Source: Alopecurus myosuroides
Taxonomy: Eukaryota; Streptophyta; Magnoliopsida; Poales; Poaceae
NCBI GenBank assembly: GCA_028641055.1
Contig: CM054057.1
Location: 728,658,484-728,722,483, forward strand
DNA: 64,000 nucleotides
Direction: 5' to 3'
In this document: in pieces, positions 22,612 to 33,720 of the stretch
Position numbering within the stretch: the stretch's first letter is position 1
How the letters are laid out: each line of letters opens with the position of its first letter
The notes under the pieces: generated by a model
Databases searched by the model: none
What the model saw: the letters and a program-made list of their open reading frames with translations, nothing else
Told to the model about the DNA's origin: nothing
Program-made: the position numbers and the translations under genes

Positions 22612-22763
22612 CTGTTTGGTTTAGGCCCAACCCTGCCCGACCAAATCATGGGCTCGCCCCCAGATTCGCCAGCACGTGGGCGCAAAATAAGGCCTGGTGA
22701 CCAAAATTTTGGTGTGGCTGGGGAGTTGGGCTTCAATCTAAACAATAACCTGTGCCTTCGGTG
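22612..22763. mobile_element. Probable short MITE (hAT-like look)
   Basis: GTTTGGTTTAGGCCCAAC (22,615-22,632) and the reverse complement of GTTGGGCTTCAATCTAAAC (22,725-22,743) are imperfect inverted repeats. GTTTGGTTT-type ends are common in grass hAT MITEs. The target duplication is unclear. Confidence 0.35.
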
Positions 22764-22858
22764 AATTCCAATATTTTGGCACGGTAACCGTTGGCCACGA
22801 TGCAAACGGTCCAGCATAGATACACATCAGGCCAACAATTTATGTTTCTTAATTTGTA

Positions 22859-22973
22859 GGGATGGATATCTCATAAGGATCCTGAAGATCATACAAGATA
22901 TTGTTGGTCAGTGCTCTTTCAATACTTGTCTGCATGCAACCTGGACTGCATCTATGGCGAGGCTAGATTGAGA
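22859..22973 (+). pseudogene. Possible exon of a decayed host gene
   Basis: Follows a good acceptor (AATTTGTAG). One frame is open to a TGA at about 22,970 (GYLIRILKIIQDIVGQCSF) and can be spliced in phase to the candidate exon ending at 19,741. Another frame is open past 22,990. The protein is not recognised. Confidence 0.2.
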
Positions 22974-22979
22974 ACAACC

Positions 22980-24950
22980 GAAGTTTGCCAATGCTCGTGA
23001 TGTTCGTATATGGAGCGGATGTTACCACGGGCTGAAAAGATCCTTATATCTGCTGACGTGTGTATGCATACACACTGACGAGATATTATCCGTTGGCCTG
23101 AGAAATTCATAATATAATCCTTGATCAGTCCAAGAGCCCATGTAGCTCAGGTTTCAGTACTTCTTTGTGCACCGTGAGCAGTGAATTTGAGATACTATAC
23201 TACTCTGAATTGTGCTGTTTGTGTGCACTGTAACCTGTTTCGGTAGTACTGTGAGCTGCTATTGGCTCAGAACTGTACTGTTGTGAGGTGGTGTGAGTTA
23301 GTTCAGAACTACTGTACACTGTTATTCTCGCTGTCCCGCAAGACAGCTGTAGCGGACAACCGCGTCCTGCCCTAGCACTTGGGGATATGGTCCTCGGTAT
23401 CACGATCAGTGAATCTGTTTTAAGGAAACGGTGTACTCTGTTGCGTTCCTCATCCGTGCGTACGTTCCTCAGCTTCACGGAGACTCTGTTGCGTGCATGA
23501 CGCCCGTGCTCGCTTCGCTCTGATCCCACGCCGCGACGTACGTCCACCGCGCGGCGCTCCAGGTCGTGGTAACTACCTGGAATTAACAAATTTGTATTGC
23601 GGCTTAAGTGTGAGTCTCTCTAATATCAATGTTTTTGGAATTAACAAATTTTAGAACAACAAAGTGATGAGATGGTTCATGTATCCGATTTTAATTTTTT
23701 ATTCATCAAACTTAAGAAGCATCGCTTCTGCAGCATCTGGTTGTACTGTTGCTTGTGATCTTTTTTGCTATGCATTGTCTGTCAGTGTGTAGAGCTTATA
23801 TTGCATACAAATGTTTGTTCTCAAGATAAACTATATCTTTAGGAAAGCGTTTCAGTTGTGTAACTCATTTTACTTTTGTTTTTGTTAGATTTTCCTGATG
23901 AGGAGAGAATACCAGAATGGCTTATGGTCAGTACTTCTTGCAAAGATATAACTATAAACATGAGCACTACTTGGCCACGCCTGTAGCCTATGGAGGTATG
24001 ACTTCTTCCTCGTACACTAATCAAACATCGCCAGTCCAGTGCTCCATACAAATTTGTTGCTTCCCGTTGCTGGTCGGCACCGCACTGCACCTGCCCAATG
24101 CTGCCGGTTGACTGCGCTGCGCCGCTGGACACAGTCAGCCGTCACGACCCTGCTTCCAGCAGCCGACCATCCCAACTCGACGACAACGTTTCCTTTGTAT
24201 GTCTGTGTTGCAACGCTGGAAAATCAAGGTTTGTTGTCAGAATCTGTACTTCCCTTTTCATAAAGTCCATTTGTTGGGAGTCAAGATCAAATTCAATTTC
24301 ATAAACATATTCTTGCAATCAAGATGTATACATGTAAGTTCGTTGTACCTCAACACATTAGAAACATCCAGAACTTTCCGGCTCTTAGGGAACACGATGT
24401 TGCTGGCTGGATTGGAATATGACTTTATAATCTAGATGAATAGAAGCCAGATGTATCTCTGGTTGTATAAAATGAATTTACGTGTTCTAGCTGAAACACA
24501 ATGGTTTCCCTTAGCACATAAGCAGGTCTGGTATGCATCTAATTAAGTGGTAATTTTTGTACAAAGTATTCCATTTATTTGACGTTTTCTTCTATCTTGA
24601 GGCTGGGTTACCCGTTTCGAAAAAAAAAATCCATTTATTTGACTGGCTTGCCTCAGTGACAAATTCAAATTTACACTTTTAACGACTCACTAAATATATT
24701 TTCCTATTATTTAATTAATTGCATGTGGTGGTTGTTGGCTTTTCCCGGTTTATAGTTTTCAGAGGGCACACCCATGAACTTGTGATAGCCTGGGTGAAAA
24801 TTATCATTGAAAATTATCAGGGCATGTTCAGTTGTATGCATACAAACGTATGATTTGTTCCTGCATTTTGTACTCCTACTTTCTACTTTTATGGAACTTA
24901 TTTTAGATAGTTGATTTTTTCCTTTGTTAGCGAATAAAACCTACACTGCA
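22980..24950 (+). other. Intron-like or intergenic sequence with one exon-like piece
   Basis: Mostly unassigned. At 23,889 an acceptor (TTTTGTTAG) leads into FPDEERIPEWLMVSTSCKD, open for about 32 codons. A GC-rich block with repeated CTGT/GTACTGT strings lies at 23,200-23,560. An oligo-A run sits at 24,621-24,631. No recognised family. Confidence 0.3.
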
Positions 24951-24952
24951 AC

Positions 24953-26148
24953 ATGGAAGGAGCATCTGGGGGGCATTTGCTAACATATTTAAAGAAGGCA
25001 TTGACACTCTGTAAACAAGACTATGCTGAATTGGACCAGCTGTTACTAGATCACTTCCATAAAAACACAAGCCATTTGTCCAAACATGTAAGTATTTAGA
25101 TATATTTTAGTTTCTACATAGATACTCCCTCAGTTCCTAAATATTAGATGTTGTAACTATTGCTCATGTTGTTTAGATACATATTAATATGAGTGAACAT
25201 GTGCACTAAAAGTTGTCTAGATACATATAGACATGTGTGTATATAGAAAAAAAAGGCTAAAACATCTTTACATTTAGAAATGGAGGGAGTATATCTTTAG
25301 ACAAAATGGAAGGCATGTATTGTTGAATGGAGGGAGTACAAGGTTTCTTGATTTTTTTTATTACGGGACAGTTTTTTTGTAATCATTCATATTCCAAATT
25401 TTTTTTTGAATAGCTCAAATTTGCACGCGTTTCTGACTATATTTTCTTTTAATTTCTGTATGGGTATTTGGTGGGAGCACACTGATGCTCACTGTGTTTG
25501 TGAACGAGTGAGGAATTTTCTTGAGTTCACTATCAGGGCCGGGGTGGCAAATTCCTGTGCCCTGTGCCAAAATCTAAAATGGGGCCCTATCTCACACAAA
25601 AAATTAGGAAGAATTAACACACTGATTACCAGATGGGAATGTTGATCTCAATATTATCTTCTTCTACCTCAATATTGTATGGCTCAGTCTGACCATCTCT
25701 AAAATCACAATTGAGAATGCAAGAGAAGAATCAACAGAAGGATTACCGGATGGCACTTGGGATGATTCTTTTCTGATAAATCATGTTCCCTTTCTTTTTT
25801 CTTGACTTTTGTTTTCCCATAATAACTCAAATCTATATTATTGAAAACACAAGATACAAAATATTTTGGCAATTAGACGGACCATCAAACTCAGTGTCAC
25901 CTCGTCTCGTGTCTTGTCTCGTTGAACTACTATATTATGATTTTTGACTGAGGAGACAAGAACGGAGCTCTAAAAAAGTAAAAATCCCTACCGAAAGTTT
26001 AACTAGAATGACTATGTGTTTACACTTCAGTTTTGTGTGTGCAAGTGAGGTATGGTAATTGCTAACCAAACAGGAGGATGAGGCTTTACTATTCGCAGCG
26101 ATTGTGTCAACCGGATTGCTTCTTGAGCAGGCAACCTGTATGGACTAA
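24953..26148 (+). CDS. Hypothetical two-exon small gene or last exons of a larger gene
   Basis: Exon A 24,953-25,087 (45 codons, MEGASGGHLLTYLKKALTL, helical, then a Lys/His-rich end) has donor CAT|GTAAGT. Exon B 26,074-26,148 (EDEALLFAAIVSTGLLLEQA plus stop TAA) follows acceptor CCAAACAG. Both are open and join in phase 0, giving 69 residues. The 986-bp intron holds a complete Stowaway MITE, a typical plant intron passenger. No signal peptide or known motif is recognised. A TAA lies in frame just upstream of the ATG, so either this is the start or the true frame enters through an acceptor at 24,930. It may be the tail of a gene whose earlier exons are the pieces at 19,526, 22,859 and 23,889. 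Confidence 0.35.
25125..25289. mobile_element. Stowaway (Tc1/Mariner-type) MITE, complete
   Basis: Starts CTCCCTCAGTTCCTAAATAT, ends ATTTAGAAATGGAGGGAG, 165 bp, with TA on each side (25,123-25,124 and 25,290-25,291). No coding capacity. Confidence 0.92.
25292..26073. other. Intron remainder, no gene seen
   Basis: A second GGAGGGAGTA string at 25,328 may be another damaged Stowaway end. The rest is unassigned. Confidence 0.35.
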
Positions 26149-26404
26149 TTAACCATCTTTGGGCTGGAGGTCAAGTTGCAACCGGGTGCTGCTGGAGCTG
26201 GCAAAGCGTAGAGAGTAATTGGCCATCATCAGGATGGAGTTTCTAGCCTTGCTACAACCAGCGATTGTAGGGTTTCAAATATGGACGGTCAACATGTAAT
26301 CTTATAAACAGACTCCTTTTGAAGCAGCTCATCACGTATGGAGAATGTGGTCTATCTATGCTAGGAGCTATCTTTAGAGAAATCAAATTCCATTTAAGTC
26401 CACA

Positions 26405-27805
26405 TTCAGTGATGTTGAGACGTCCTGGTCGCCCCCCGCGGGCGACTTAGGGCGAACCCTAGCTTCCCCTTCCCCGGTCCTCTTCTCCCGTCGCCCCTGT
26501 CGCCGCCACCAGCGAGAGCCGCCGGGAAACTCCCGGGCGGTGCCGGCGGCGGCGGCCCTCTTCTACTCGGCGCGTTTCCCCCCTGTGCGGGGCAGGGTGG
26601 TAGGCGGCAGTGCGCTGTGGTGGTCTGGCTTCTTCCCCGGGGCGATCCGGTACTGTGGTGGGTGAATGGCGGCGGGGGGCGCTTCATGGCTGGCCAGCTT
26701 GCCGTGCGACGGCGTCGTTCTGCGTGGGTTGGCCGCCGCGCCGGGCGCAGGGCGGGCTCGATCTGGGCCAGCGGGCCCCGATCTAGGCCGTTCGGCTCCG
26801 TCGATGGGGCTGGAGCTGCAAGTGAGGGCGCCTCCGGCCGTTACAGCGCGGCCTCCTCCGTTTGGGCGCGGTGGCTGGGAGGCATGGTGTCTCTCCGACG
26901 GATTTGGGCGCTCCGGTCCAAGTTTGGAGCTCCTCTTCGCAACCCAACCATGCTCGAGGCCCCAGTGCGGTCGCAAGCTTCGATGGTGTCGACCCTCTTT
27001 GACAGACAAGCCCTGCCCGGCGAGGGTGGTGACGGTAGGGGTGACGGTGGACCTGTAGGTGGATGGTGACGACGGCCTTGGCGCCGCAGCGAGGCGGTGG
27101 GGTTAGCCGAGCCTGATCTGGCTGATCTTGGGCCTGACAGGTCCTGCTGCGTCCGGTCGGCGACCGTGTTTTACGATGGAGGTCGGCGGATCGCCTCCGA
27201 TTGGCTGCTGACACCGGACACAAGGGTTTGAATTGGTTGCTTTCTACCTCACCCGATTCATTGGCCTCACGGTGCTATGTATCCGTCCCCGAGGGGTTGA
27301 GGTCGTGGAAGCCGGGGCGGCGACCCTGGAAGGTGGACTGGGCGGGCGTCTCTGCGGAGAGTGACGTGGCGGTGGTGATGATCTTTCCCCTTGGCCGTGT
27401 GGATAGCGGGGAGCGGGCAGCGGGGGTTCCCGGTGTTGGTGGCAGCAACTCACAAATCGTGGTTGGGAGGCCATTCTCGGGGTTGGCGGGCGTTTCGACT
27501 TTTCGGACGTTGTGCGTAGGTTTTTTTCAAGCGAAAGCTCTGCGCTACGGCGCCAATGGCGGTGACGCCTGAGGGTATAGTTACCCACTTGGGGGCGTTG
27601 TTGTGGTTACCTTCGCTGCGTTAAGGCTTCGGGTGAAAACCCTTGACCAGTTGGTCCCGATGACGGCGATGTACTACGTCGTTACCCTCTTGAGGGCGTT
27701 GTCGTGGAGCCCCGGGCTTCGAACTCGCTCCGGTAACCTTCGTGGCAAGTTTGACTCTTTTTTCTTTTCCTTTTTCCTATCTTTGATCTTCCTTGTAAGG
27801 GTTAC
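26405..27805 (+). other. GC-rich unclassified block, possibly a non-LTR or gene-derived repeat
   Basis: Abrupt change to very GC-rich sequence starting near GGTCGCCCCCCGCGGGCGAC (26,428). It has long open frames in several phases on both strands, which high GC produces by chance, and no recognised protein. 27,604-27,760 (GGGTGAAAACCCTTGACC, then GTCGTTACCCTCTTGAGGGC) resembles a sequence type I associate with dispersed Triticeae repeats, from memory only. The block is cut at 27,805 by the Tat-type LTR; GTTAC (27,801-27,805) is the left TSD candidate. Confidence 0.35.
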
Positions 27806-28296
27806 TGTCGAATACACATCTCAACAAGTCCCTCGGATGAACCGATAGGGTTTTGAGTAAGAGAACGAATAGACGCTGCTGACAATCGTCGGCTAACAGA
27901 GGGACAAGATTTACCCAGGTTCGAGGCCCTCGTAGAGGTAAAACCATTACTCATGCTTCTATCGATCTGTATTAGCTCGATAGATCGGTTACAGTGGGGT
28001 GCTCAAGTCTAGACTAGATCTCAATCTCGAGGCTTAGGTGGTGCGGTATTGCTTGGTCCCCCTCCCGGTGGTTCTCCTGGCTTTATATAGGTAGCCATGT
28101 CTCAAACCGTTCCCGGGAGGGATACAAACCCTAACCTAAAGTCGGTTACAGGTTTCCTTTCTTAACCCGCAAGGCTTTGCGGGTGGGCCTTGATTGGGCA
28201 TTCTAGAACAGTCCACGGCGTCTCCCTTGGAGCTTGGGTCTTGAGCCTTAGACCGGGTAGGCTCACCCGATAGGTCTAGGATCCATCCCTTCGTCA
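27806..28296 (-). repeat. 3' LTR of the Tat-type element (491 bp)
   Basis: TGTCGAATACACATC at 27,806 to ...CCTTCGTCA at 28,296, bounded inside by the polypurine tract. The partner LTR is out of the window. Confidence 0.75.
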
Positions 28297-28312
28297 GTAG
28301 CCCCCGAGCGTT
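28297..28312 (-). promoter_or_regulatory. Polypurine tract of the Tat-type element
   Basis: CGCTCGGGGGCTAC on the minus strand immediately before the LTR start. Similar GTAGCCCCCGAG strings recur at 34,523, 34,628 and 35,830 within the antisense gene region. Confidence 0.65.
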
Positions 28313-28993
28313 TACTCGGCTGAGAATCTGTCGGGTAGACGCTCAAAGTTCGTGTTGATTTCTTTTCGACTGATGGCTTCAATCGCCTGAAGAGGGTGTG
28401 TACCCTGTGTGCGATGCAATTCTTGTACTCGAGTATCGAGAAAATAAAAGTGCCTGTGTATTGGCTGTTTTCGCAGAAGGATGTGGCTCAGTTGGTTGGC
28501 TCTCCCGAAAGCTCAGGGCCAATTAATTGCATCTAGGGCAAAAACAGTTCTGGCCTACACAGACTCGAGACCTCCGACTCGAATCTGGTGAGGTGATCAT
28601 TGCGACTGGGCCGTGGAGGTCTTACCGAGTCGACCTTAACCTATGAGGGTACCCGGCGCGTCCGCTAGAATTTTTCTTCGTGTTGTTGACACGGAAATTT
28701 ACCGGAGGACGCAGCTTGAGTGCGATTCCAGGCCCTCAAGAAACATCTTTTGGGTCTTACCTTCGTATCGAGAGGATACGGCATCTGGATGTGCCTAGTC
28801 GGCTGAACGATCCAGCGTGAAGATGTGTATACATCGTATGTTAGAGTGGCAGAGACTGGTCACTCGCGAATATTTCCTCGCGACTTTGCGAGTAAATAAT
28901 TTTTCCTTGTTGTATTTACGCATAAGGATTTTCGCATTTGTGTTTTCCTGTCCATACAAGAGAATCTTCGTGTCCGGAAGCCTTGTTGTGCCT

Positions 28994-29265
28994 ATACGAA
29001 AGAAATTTCGTGTCAAGGGATTTTATGCGAAAGAGTTTCCGCGTTTTGATATGTCCATACGAAAGAAATTTCGTGCTATGGAGTTTATGTGAAAAAGTTT
29101 CCGCGTCTTGATGTGTCCATACGAAAGAAATTTCGTGTTGTGGAGTTTATGCGAAAGAGTTTTCTCGTCTTGATGTGTCCGTACGAAAGAAATTTCGTGT
29201 TATGGAGTTTATGCGAAAGAGTTTTCGCGTCTTGATGTGTCCATACGAAAGAAATTTCGTGTTTA
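28994..29265. repeat. 62-bp tandem repeat with paired dyads, 4.5 copies
   Basis: ACGAAAGAAATTTCGT occurs at 28,996, 29,059, 29,121, 29,183 and 29,245. Each unit also has GCGAAAGAGTTTTCGC or a variant. Both are short inverted repeats with 4-nt centres. The array ends about 320 bp before the TATA box of the antisense gene. Confidence 0.85.
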
Positions 29266-29583
29266 GAATCCTACCCGAGGGAATTCTCGGGTTTGATGAT
29301 TTACGCAATGACGTCATTGTGCACTTTGTTCGTTCTGACTACTCCCGATGGGACGTGACGAAGGGAGAACATGGCACGCTGGCCCACCTTGTCAGCTTTT
29401 TGACCGGAAACGAGACAATGTTTCCTGTTTTTCCGCGAGCCACGCGCAGTAAATACGCACAGTCCGCTGTTAAGATCGTGACATAAAATAGCTTTCTACC
29501 GCCGCTTCATTTCCACTTCACGCGTGGCAACCGCGATGGATGCCACGTTGCTTGATCTGCGGTCCAGATTGGCTTGGGGTGTG

Positions 29584-29590
29584 TATAAAT
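29584..29590 (+). promoter_or_regulatory. TATA box of the antisense gene
   Basis: TATAAAT, about 100 bp before the ATG at 29,689 and with a pyrimidine-rich leader in between (29,620-29,665). Confidence 0.6.
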
Positions 29591-30647
29591 ATCCACCCTT
29601 AGACGGAAAGTAAAAACTTCCCGGTCATTTGCTTCCCTTTCTTCTTCCCCGCGCGCATCTCTTCCTCTGCAAGTACTCACGAGCTCTCATGGCGGGAGGC
29701 AAGAAGCGTGGCGGTGCTGCTCCGTCGTCGAGGGCGACCGAGGATGTCCCTGTGCTGCCCGCCGCGAGGACGGGCGACTGGCGCTCCGCCAACACCACCA
29801 ACAAAAGCATCAAGGAAATGCAGAGGGAGGGGTTGCTGCCCCTGATGGCGACAAGCGCGTTCGCCTAGGCAAGAAGGAGGAGGTACCAAATCCTCACGCG
29901 AACGAGCGCGTGATTTTCGCGGATCACATCTCGCGCGGTCTTTCCCTTCCTCTTCATCCCTTCCTCCTAGGACTGTTGTATGTCGATGGCATACAGCTCC
30001 ACGATCTTCCTCCAAATGCGATTCAGCACATTTCGTGCTTTATCGTACTTTGCGAGTGCTTCTCAGGCATTCGCTCACACTGGAGCCTTTGGAAGGCCCT
30101 ATTCAAAGTGCGGGTCTTCCGCGAGAAGTCGCGGGTGGAGAACCAACTTGGAGAGACGCTGCGCACCGGCGGCTTCGGAATCAAGGCGAAGACGGATAGC
30201 TCCTATTTGGAGATGCACTTCATCGACTCCGCGCAAGGATGGCGGAGGAAGTGGTTTTATGTCGTAGACAACAGCGCGGGTGGAGCTCATGAATTCCACC
30301 CGTTCGCTGTTTTGAAGCGACGGAAGTTCTGGACGCATAAGCTCTCAGCCGAAGAAAACCGGATCGTCGCTCCGCTACTCGCGAAGGTGGCATTTCTTCG
30401 CGACCAGACAACGGGGGTCGCGTTGAATGGTTTGCTCCCTGCGAGCGTCTTCCTACGGCGTAGGATCCAGCCTCTTCAAGAGAGGCTATCTACTATGTGG
30501 GAGTACCAGGGCATCCAGGACCCTAGCCGTGTATGCCAGGATATCCTCTCGAATGTCGAATTCGAGAAGAAAATCGCGGCTATCACCAAGCTGAAGGTAG
30601 GCGAGCACTTTGCGGCTTGCCCTCTTGAATCATTCGAGGCTTCAAAT

Positions 30648-30650
30648 CCT
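30648..30650. repeat. Target-site duplication CCT (left)
   Basis: Repeated at 33,638-33,640 after the transposon. Deleting one copy plus the transposon rejoins the antisense exon in frame. Confidence 0.9.
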
Positions 30651-30959
30651 CACTACTAGAGATTTGCTTATAGCAGCATATCCTACCACAGGCGAACACG
30701 AAAGTAGACGCGCCTGGGCTACTTAGCGCAGGCGAACAGCGGAGCGATGCGCCTGCGGTAAGTCCCTTACCCCAGGCGAACAAACTACGGAAGCGACTGG
30801 GGTAAAGTGTGGCAGGGCCACCCAACACCACACCCTGGCACTCTTCGTTTACCCCAGGCGAATAGAGCAGTGTTCGCCTCTGGTATAACACATACCCCAG
30901 GCGAAAGCCGAACCTCTGCGCCTGGGGTAAGCCCTCGCTGTTGCTGCAAAAAAATGAGA

Positions 30960-31330
30960 AAACCTTTAGGACCGGTTTTTGGTACAAACCGGTTCTATAG
31001 GGTCTGTCCCCTGGGCCCCGCTCTGCACAGCAAATGGCCGCAAGGCCTTTAGAACCAGTTTGTGATACAAACCGGTTCTAAAGGCCTTGCGGCCATTTGC
31101 CGCGCGGAGGGGGGGCCCAGGGGACAGATCCTTTAGAACCGGTTTGTATCACAAACCGGTCCTAAAGGCTTTGAGGCCATTTGCGGCAGGGTGGGGGGCC
31201 CAGTGGACAGATCCTTTTAGAACTGGTTTGTATCACAAACCGGTCCTAAAGGCCTTGAGGCCATTTGCGGCAGGGTGGGGGGCCCAGTGGACAGATCCTT
31301 TTAGAACCGGTTTGTATCACAAACCGGTGC
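30960..31330. repeat. Tandem array of palindromic ACCGGTTTGT units
   Basis: About five units of roughly 85 bp, each with TTAGAACCGGTTTGTATCAC followed by ACAAACCGGT and a GC-rich spacer (GGCCATTTGC...GGGGGGCCCAG). The last two units are near identical. They resemble subterminal repeats of another CACTA family and may mark an older nested end. Confidence 0.8.
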
Positions 31331-31536
31331 CAATGTGCTTTAGTATTTTAAGTGACCATATCTCACCCGCACCCGCACCCGCGCCCACACGCACCCACAC
31401 GCCGCCGCCGTCGCCAGTGTCGAGGAGGAGCAGAGCAGGTCGTCGCCCACTCCGTCGTCGTCGTCGTTGTTGATCCAGGTCAGCCCCTCTCCCTCCCATC
31501 CCCCTCCCTCCCATCCCCCCTCCGTCCCAGCCCACT

Positions 31537-31735
31537 CCGGCCCTCCCGTCGTCGTTGTGGATCAAGAGAATGTGCGCCTGCTCCTGGTGGCCGCGGCCCT
31601 CCCGTCGTCGTTGTGGATCCAGAGAATGTGCGCCTGCTCCTGGTGGCCGCGGTGCTCCCGTTGTCGTTGTGGATCCAGAGGATGTGCGCCTGCTCCTGGT
31701 GGCCGTGGTGCTCCCGTCGTCGTGGATCCAGAGGA
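31537..31735. repeat. 56-bp minisatellite, ~3.5 copies
   Basis: Unit contains TGTGGATCCAGAG and GCGCCTGCTCCTGGTGGCC. Copies end near 31,560, 31,616, 31,672 and 31,725 (last copy 3 bp shorter). GC-rich, in the probable 5' leader of the B3-like gene; open frames through it are by-products. Confidence 0.8.
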
Positions 31736-32118
31736 ATGTTTGCTTTCGTTGTGGATCAATGGTCTATGTCCCCAATGTAGGAACGTAAACGCAAAACTTA
31801 GGAACGAGGAAACAGAGGAAATTCATAGCAACGAGCGTTCGGATCGATAGCATGTTCTGGAGTTTTTTATTTGGCTAAGCACCCATCACTTTTGTCCCCA
31901 TCTCATTTATCCTTTTTTCTATCTGCGTTCAAACCCCAGCATGCAATTAGAACACAGTAATCTGGTGGTACCACACGCAGCATTGTTTTTGGATATTCCA
32001 GTAAAGTAGATAGCTTTTGTGCATTTGTTTTGTGATAGGTAGGTGCTGCCATTTGTCTTTGTTTTGTGATAGCTATGCTCCTCTAACCTCTATGTGTACT
32101 TTCTTAATTTAATAGAAC

Positions 32119-33142
32119 ATGGCTTGCGAAGTATGTCGGTCCCGATGTGCCCAAGGACGATTCACCGGGACTTCTTTTATGCTTCAGCTCCACGACGGTG
32201 ACGTTGATTCGTTGGTAATTAACAATTCTTTTTATGTTAACTTGTTCTTTCGTTTTACTATCTAGCTTGAGACTTGTGTTTCTTAACAAAAGATTCTTTA
32301 TATTTCTTGTTTAGATTCTACCATGCAATATTCGCGAAGAGTTCAACGAGTTAGTTGGCAATAACGTGGATTTCAATGTTCACGGGACCACTTACATTCT
32401 TCGAGTGAAGAAAGAAAGAAACAGGACCTACTTCTGCGGGGAACAATTGCAGGCTATCATCGCCAAGTACAATTTAAGCGGAGGTGATTACATTCACTTC
32501 TCTATGGAAGGACCGCAACCTCGTATCAAAATTCTGTATATGGGCGGGATTGCGAGCGAGGATGGCGGGAGTGAGGAGGAAATTGAGAACACTGAGGATG
32601 ATATGGACGAGGAGGACCCATGGAAACATGTGGTGGTTGCTCAAATTGCAAATCTTAGCGAGCTTGAGAAGGACCGTGTCCTTCAGAGACTTGCCCAGAT
32701 AGATAGCTACATCGGGTCCCCTTTCGTGCATCGCATCACCAACACTAACATCTCCAATGGACATCTCATGGTATGTTTTTTAACATTTTCTTATTCCTAT
32801 AGTTGCTTATGTTATAATGTGGCCGGTATGTGACATTGTGCTTTTATTCTTTCTTGGAATTGTGTGTTCTAGAAAATACCTATGGCGTTAGTGGACAGTG
32901 CTGGCATGGAGCATAAAGGTACCATTGGAGTACGCCGTGGAGAATCAGGAGATGTCACCACAGTTCCGATCACCAGGGATAATGCTGATGGTCGCGTCAT
33001 CCTCAACTCTCAAGCATGGAGGCAGTTCCATTCCGCAAGAGTTGGTATGGAGGCTGGCCGAGCTATTCTGATCACCATGAGGGATACTGACATCCCCAAC
33101 TTGGACATGATGATGGTCATCCACTACATCAGCCCAAATTAG
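32119..33142 (+). CDS. B3 DNA-binding-domain-like protein, intact three-exon gene in a transposon
   Basis: Exons 32,119-32,214, 32,315-32,770 and 32,873-33,142 are all in phase 0 with GT/AG sites, giving 273 residues with no stop. N-terminus MACEVCRSRC is Cys-rich. Residues ~18-105 fit a B3 fold (FMLQLHDGDVDSL, ILPCNIREEF, TYILRVKKE, YNLSGGDYIHFSM). An acidic linker follows (EEEIENTEDDMDEEDP). Residues ~185-270 form a second B3-like domain (VPITRDNADGRVILN, AWRQF, GRAILITMRD). B3 proteins are plant DNA-binding transcription factors; nuclear action here is inference. It lies between the minisatellite leader and the right subterminal repeats of a CACTA element without transposase. It could be a captured host gene or a gene long associated with this transposon family. 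Confidence 0.7.
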
Positions 33143-33399
33143 AACAAATAATCATTTTCATCTCACTAGCTAACTCCTGGATTTATTAATTAGTAGTATG
33201 GTTCTTTTCGAGACTCTGTAATTTTGTTGAACTATGTGGTTCGGATCGATACTATGTGTTGATGATCGAAAATATTTCTGTTATAAAACTTAATTCTGTC
33301 ATTTTGAGACTATGGTATTTCTGTCATTTGAGAATTATTTCTGTCATTTTCCTGTAATTCTGTTTATTTTGATATCTTTTATATTTTGATAGAGCAAAA
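33143..33399 (+). other. 3' flank of the B3-like gene
   Basis: AT-rich with repeated ATTTCTGTCATTT strings; probable 3' UTR and spacer. No gene. Confidence 0.4.
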
Positions 33400-33637
33400 C
33401 CATACCCCAGGCGAACCGAATACGGTACCCCAGGCGCATCTCTTGTTCGCCACAGCTAAAAGTATTACCCCAGGCGCACAAGGCCTATTCGCCTGGGGTA
33501 TGCCAACTTACCACAGGCGCATTTCACTATTCGCCTGGAGTAAGCCATTACCGATGGCGATATGGTCCCAGGCGAACCGAAATGCGCCTGTGGTAGCCCT
33601 TTTCTGTTCGCCTGGGGTAAGCTTTTCCCTAGTAGTG

Positions 33638-33640
33638 CCT
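33638..33640. repeat. Target-site duplication CCT (right)
   Basis: Matches 30,648-30,650. Confidence 0.9.
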
Positions 33641-33720
33641 CCTCCAGCCAATGTATGTTTTCTTCTCTTCTCTGCTTTAACCGTTTTGTCATTCGAGAGT
33701 CTGTCGACCGAGTTTTCTCT

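Larger units (their letters stand above)
30651..33637. mobile_element. Non-autonomous CACTA transposon carrying a B3-like gene
   Basis: 2,987 bp, ends CACTACTAGAGATT (left) and TTTTCCCTAGTAGTG (right), TSD CCT. Subterminal regions (30,690-30,935 and 33,400-33,620) carry alternating direct and inverted TACCCCAGGCGAAC-type repeats. Inside are a palindromic tandem array, a 56-bp minisatellite and a complete three-exon gene. No transposase is present. The right 23 bp match those of the 12.86-kb CACTA element at 50,489. Confidence 0.93.

Noticed and set aside
26563..27588. Several overlapping frames of 110-150 codons on both strands
   Set aside because: High GC removes stops by chance; composition is Arg/Ala/Gly/Pro-rich with no recognisable domain in any frame.
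28994..29265. CRISPR-like array
   Set aside because: Head-to-tail tandem repeats with no unique spacers, in a plant nuclear retrotransposon.
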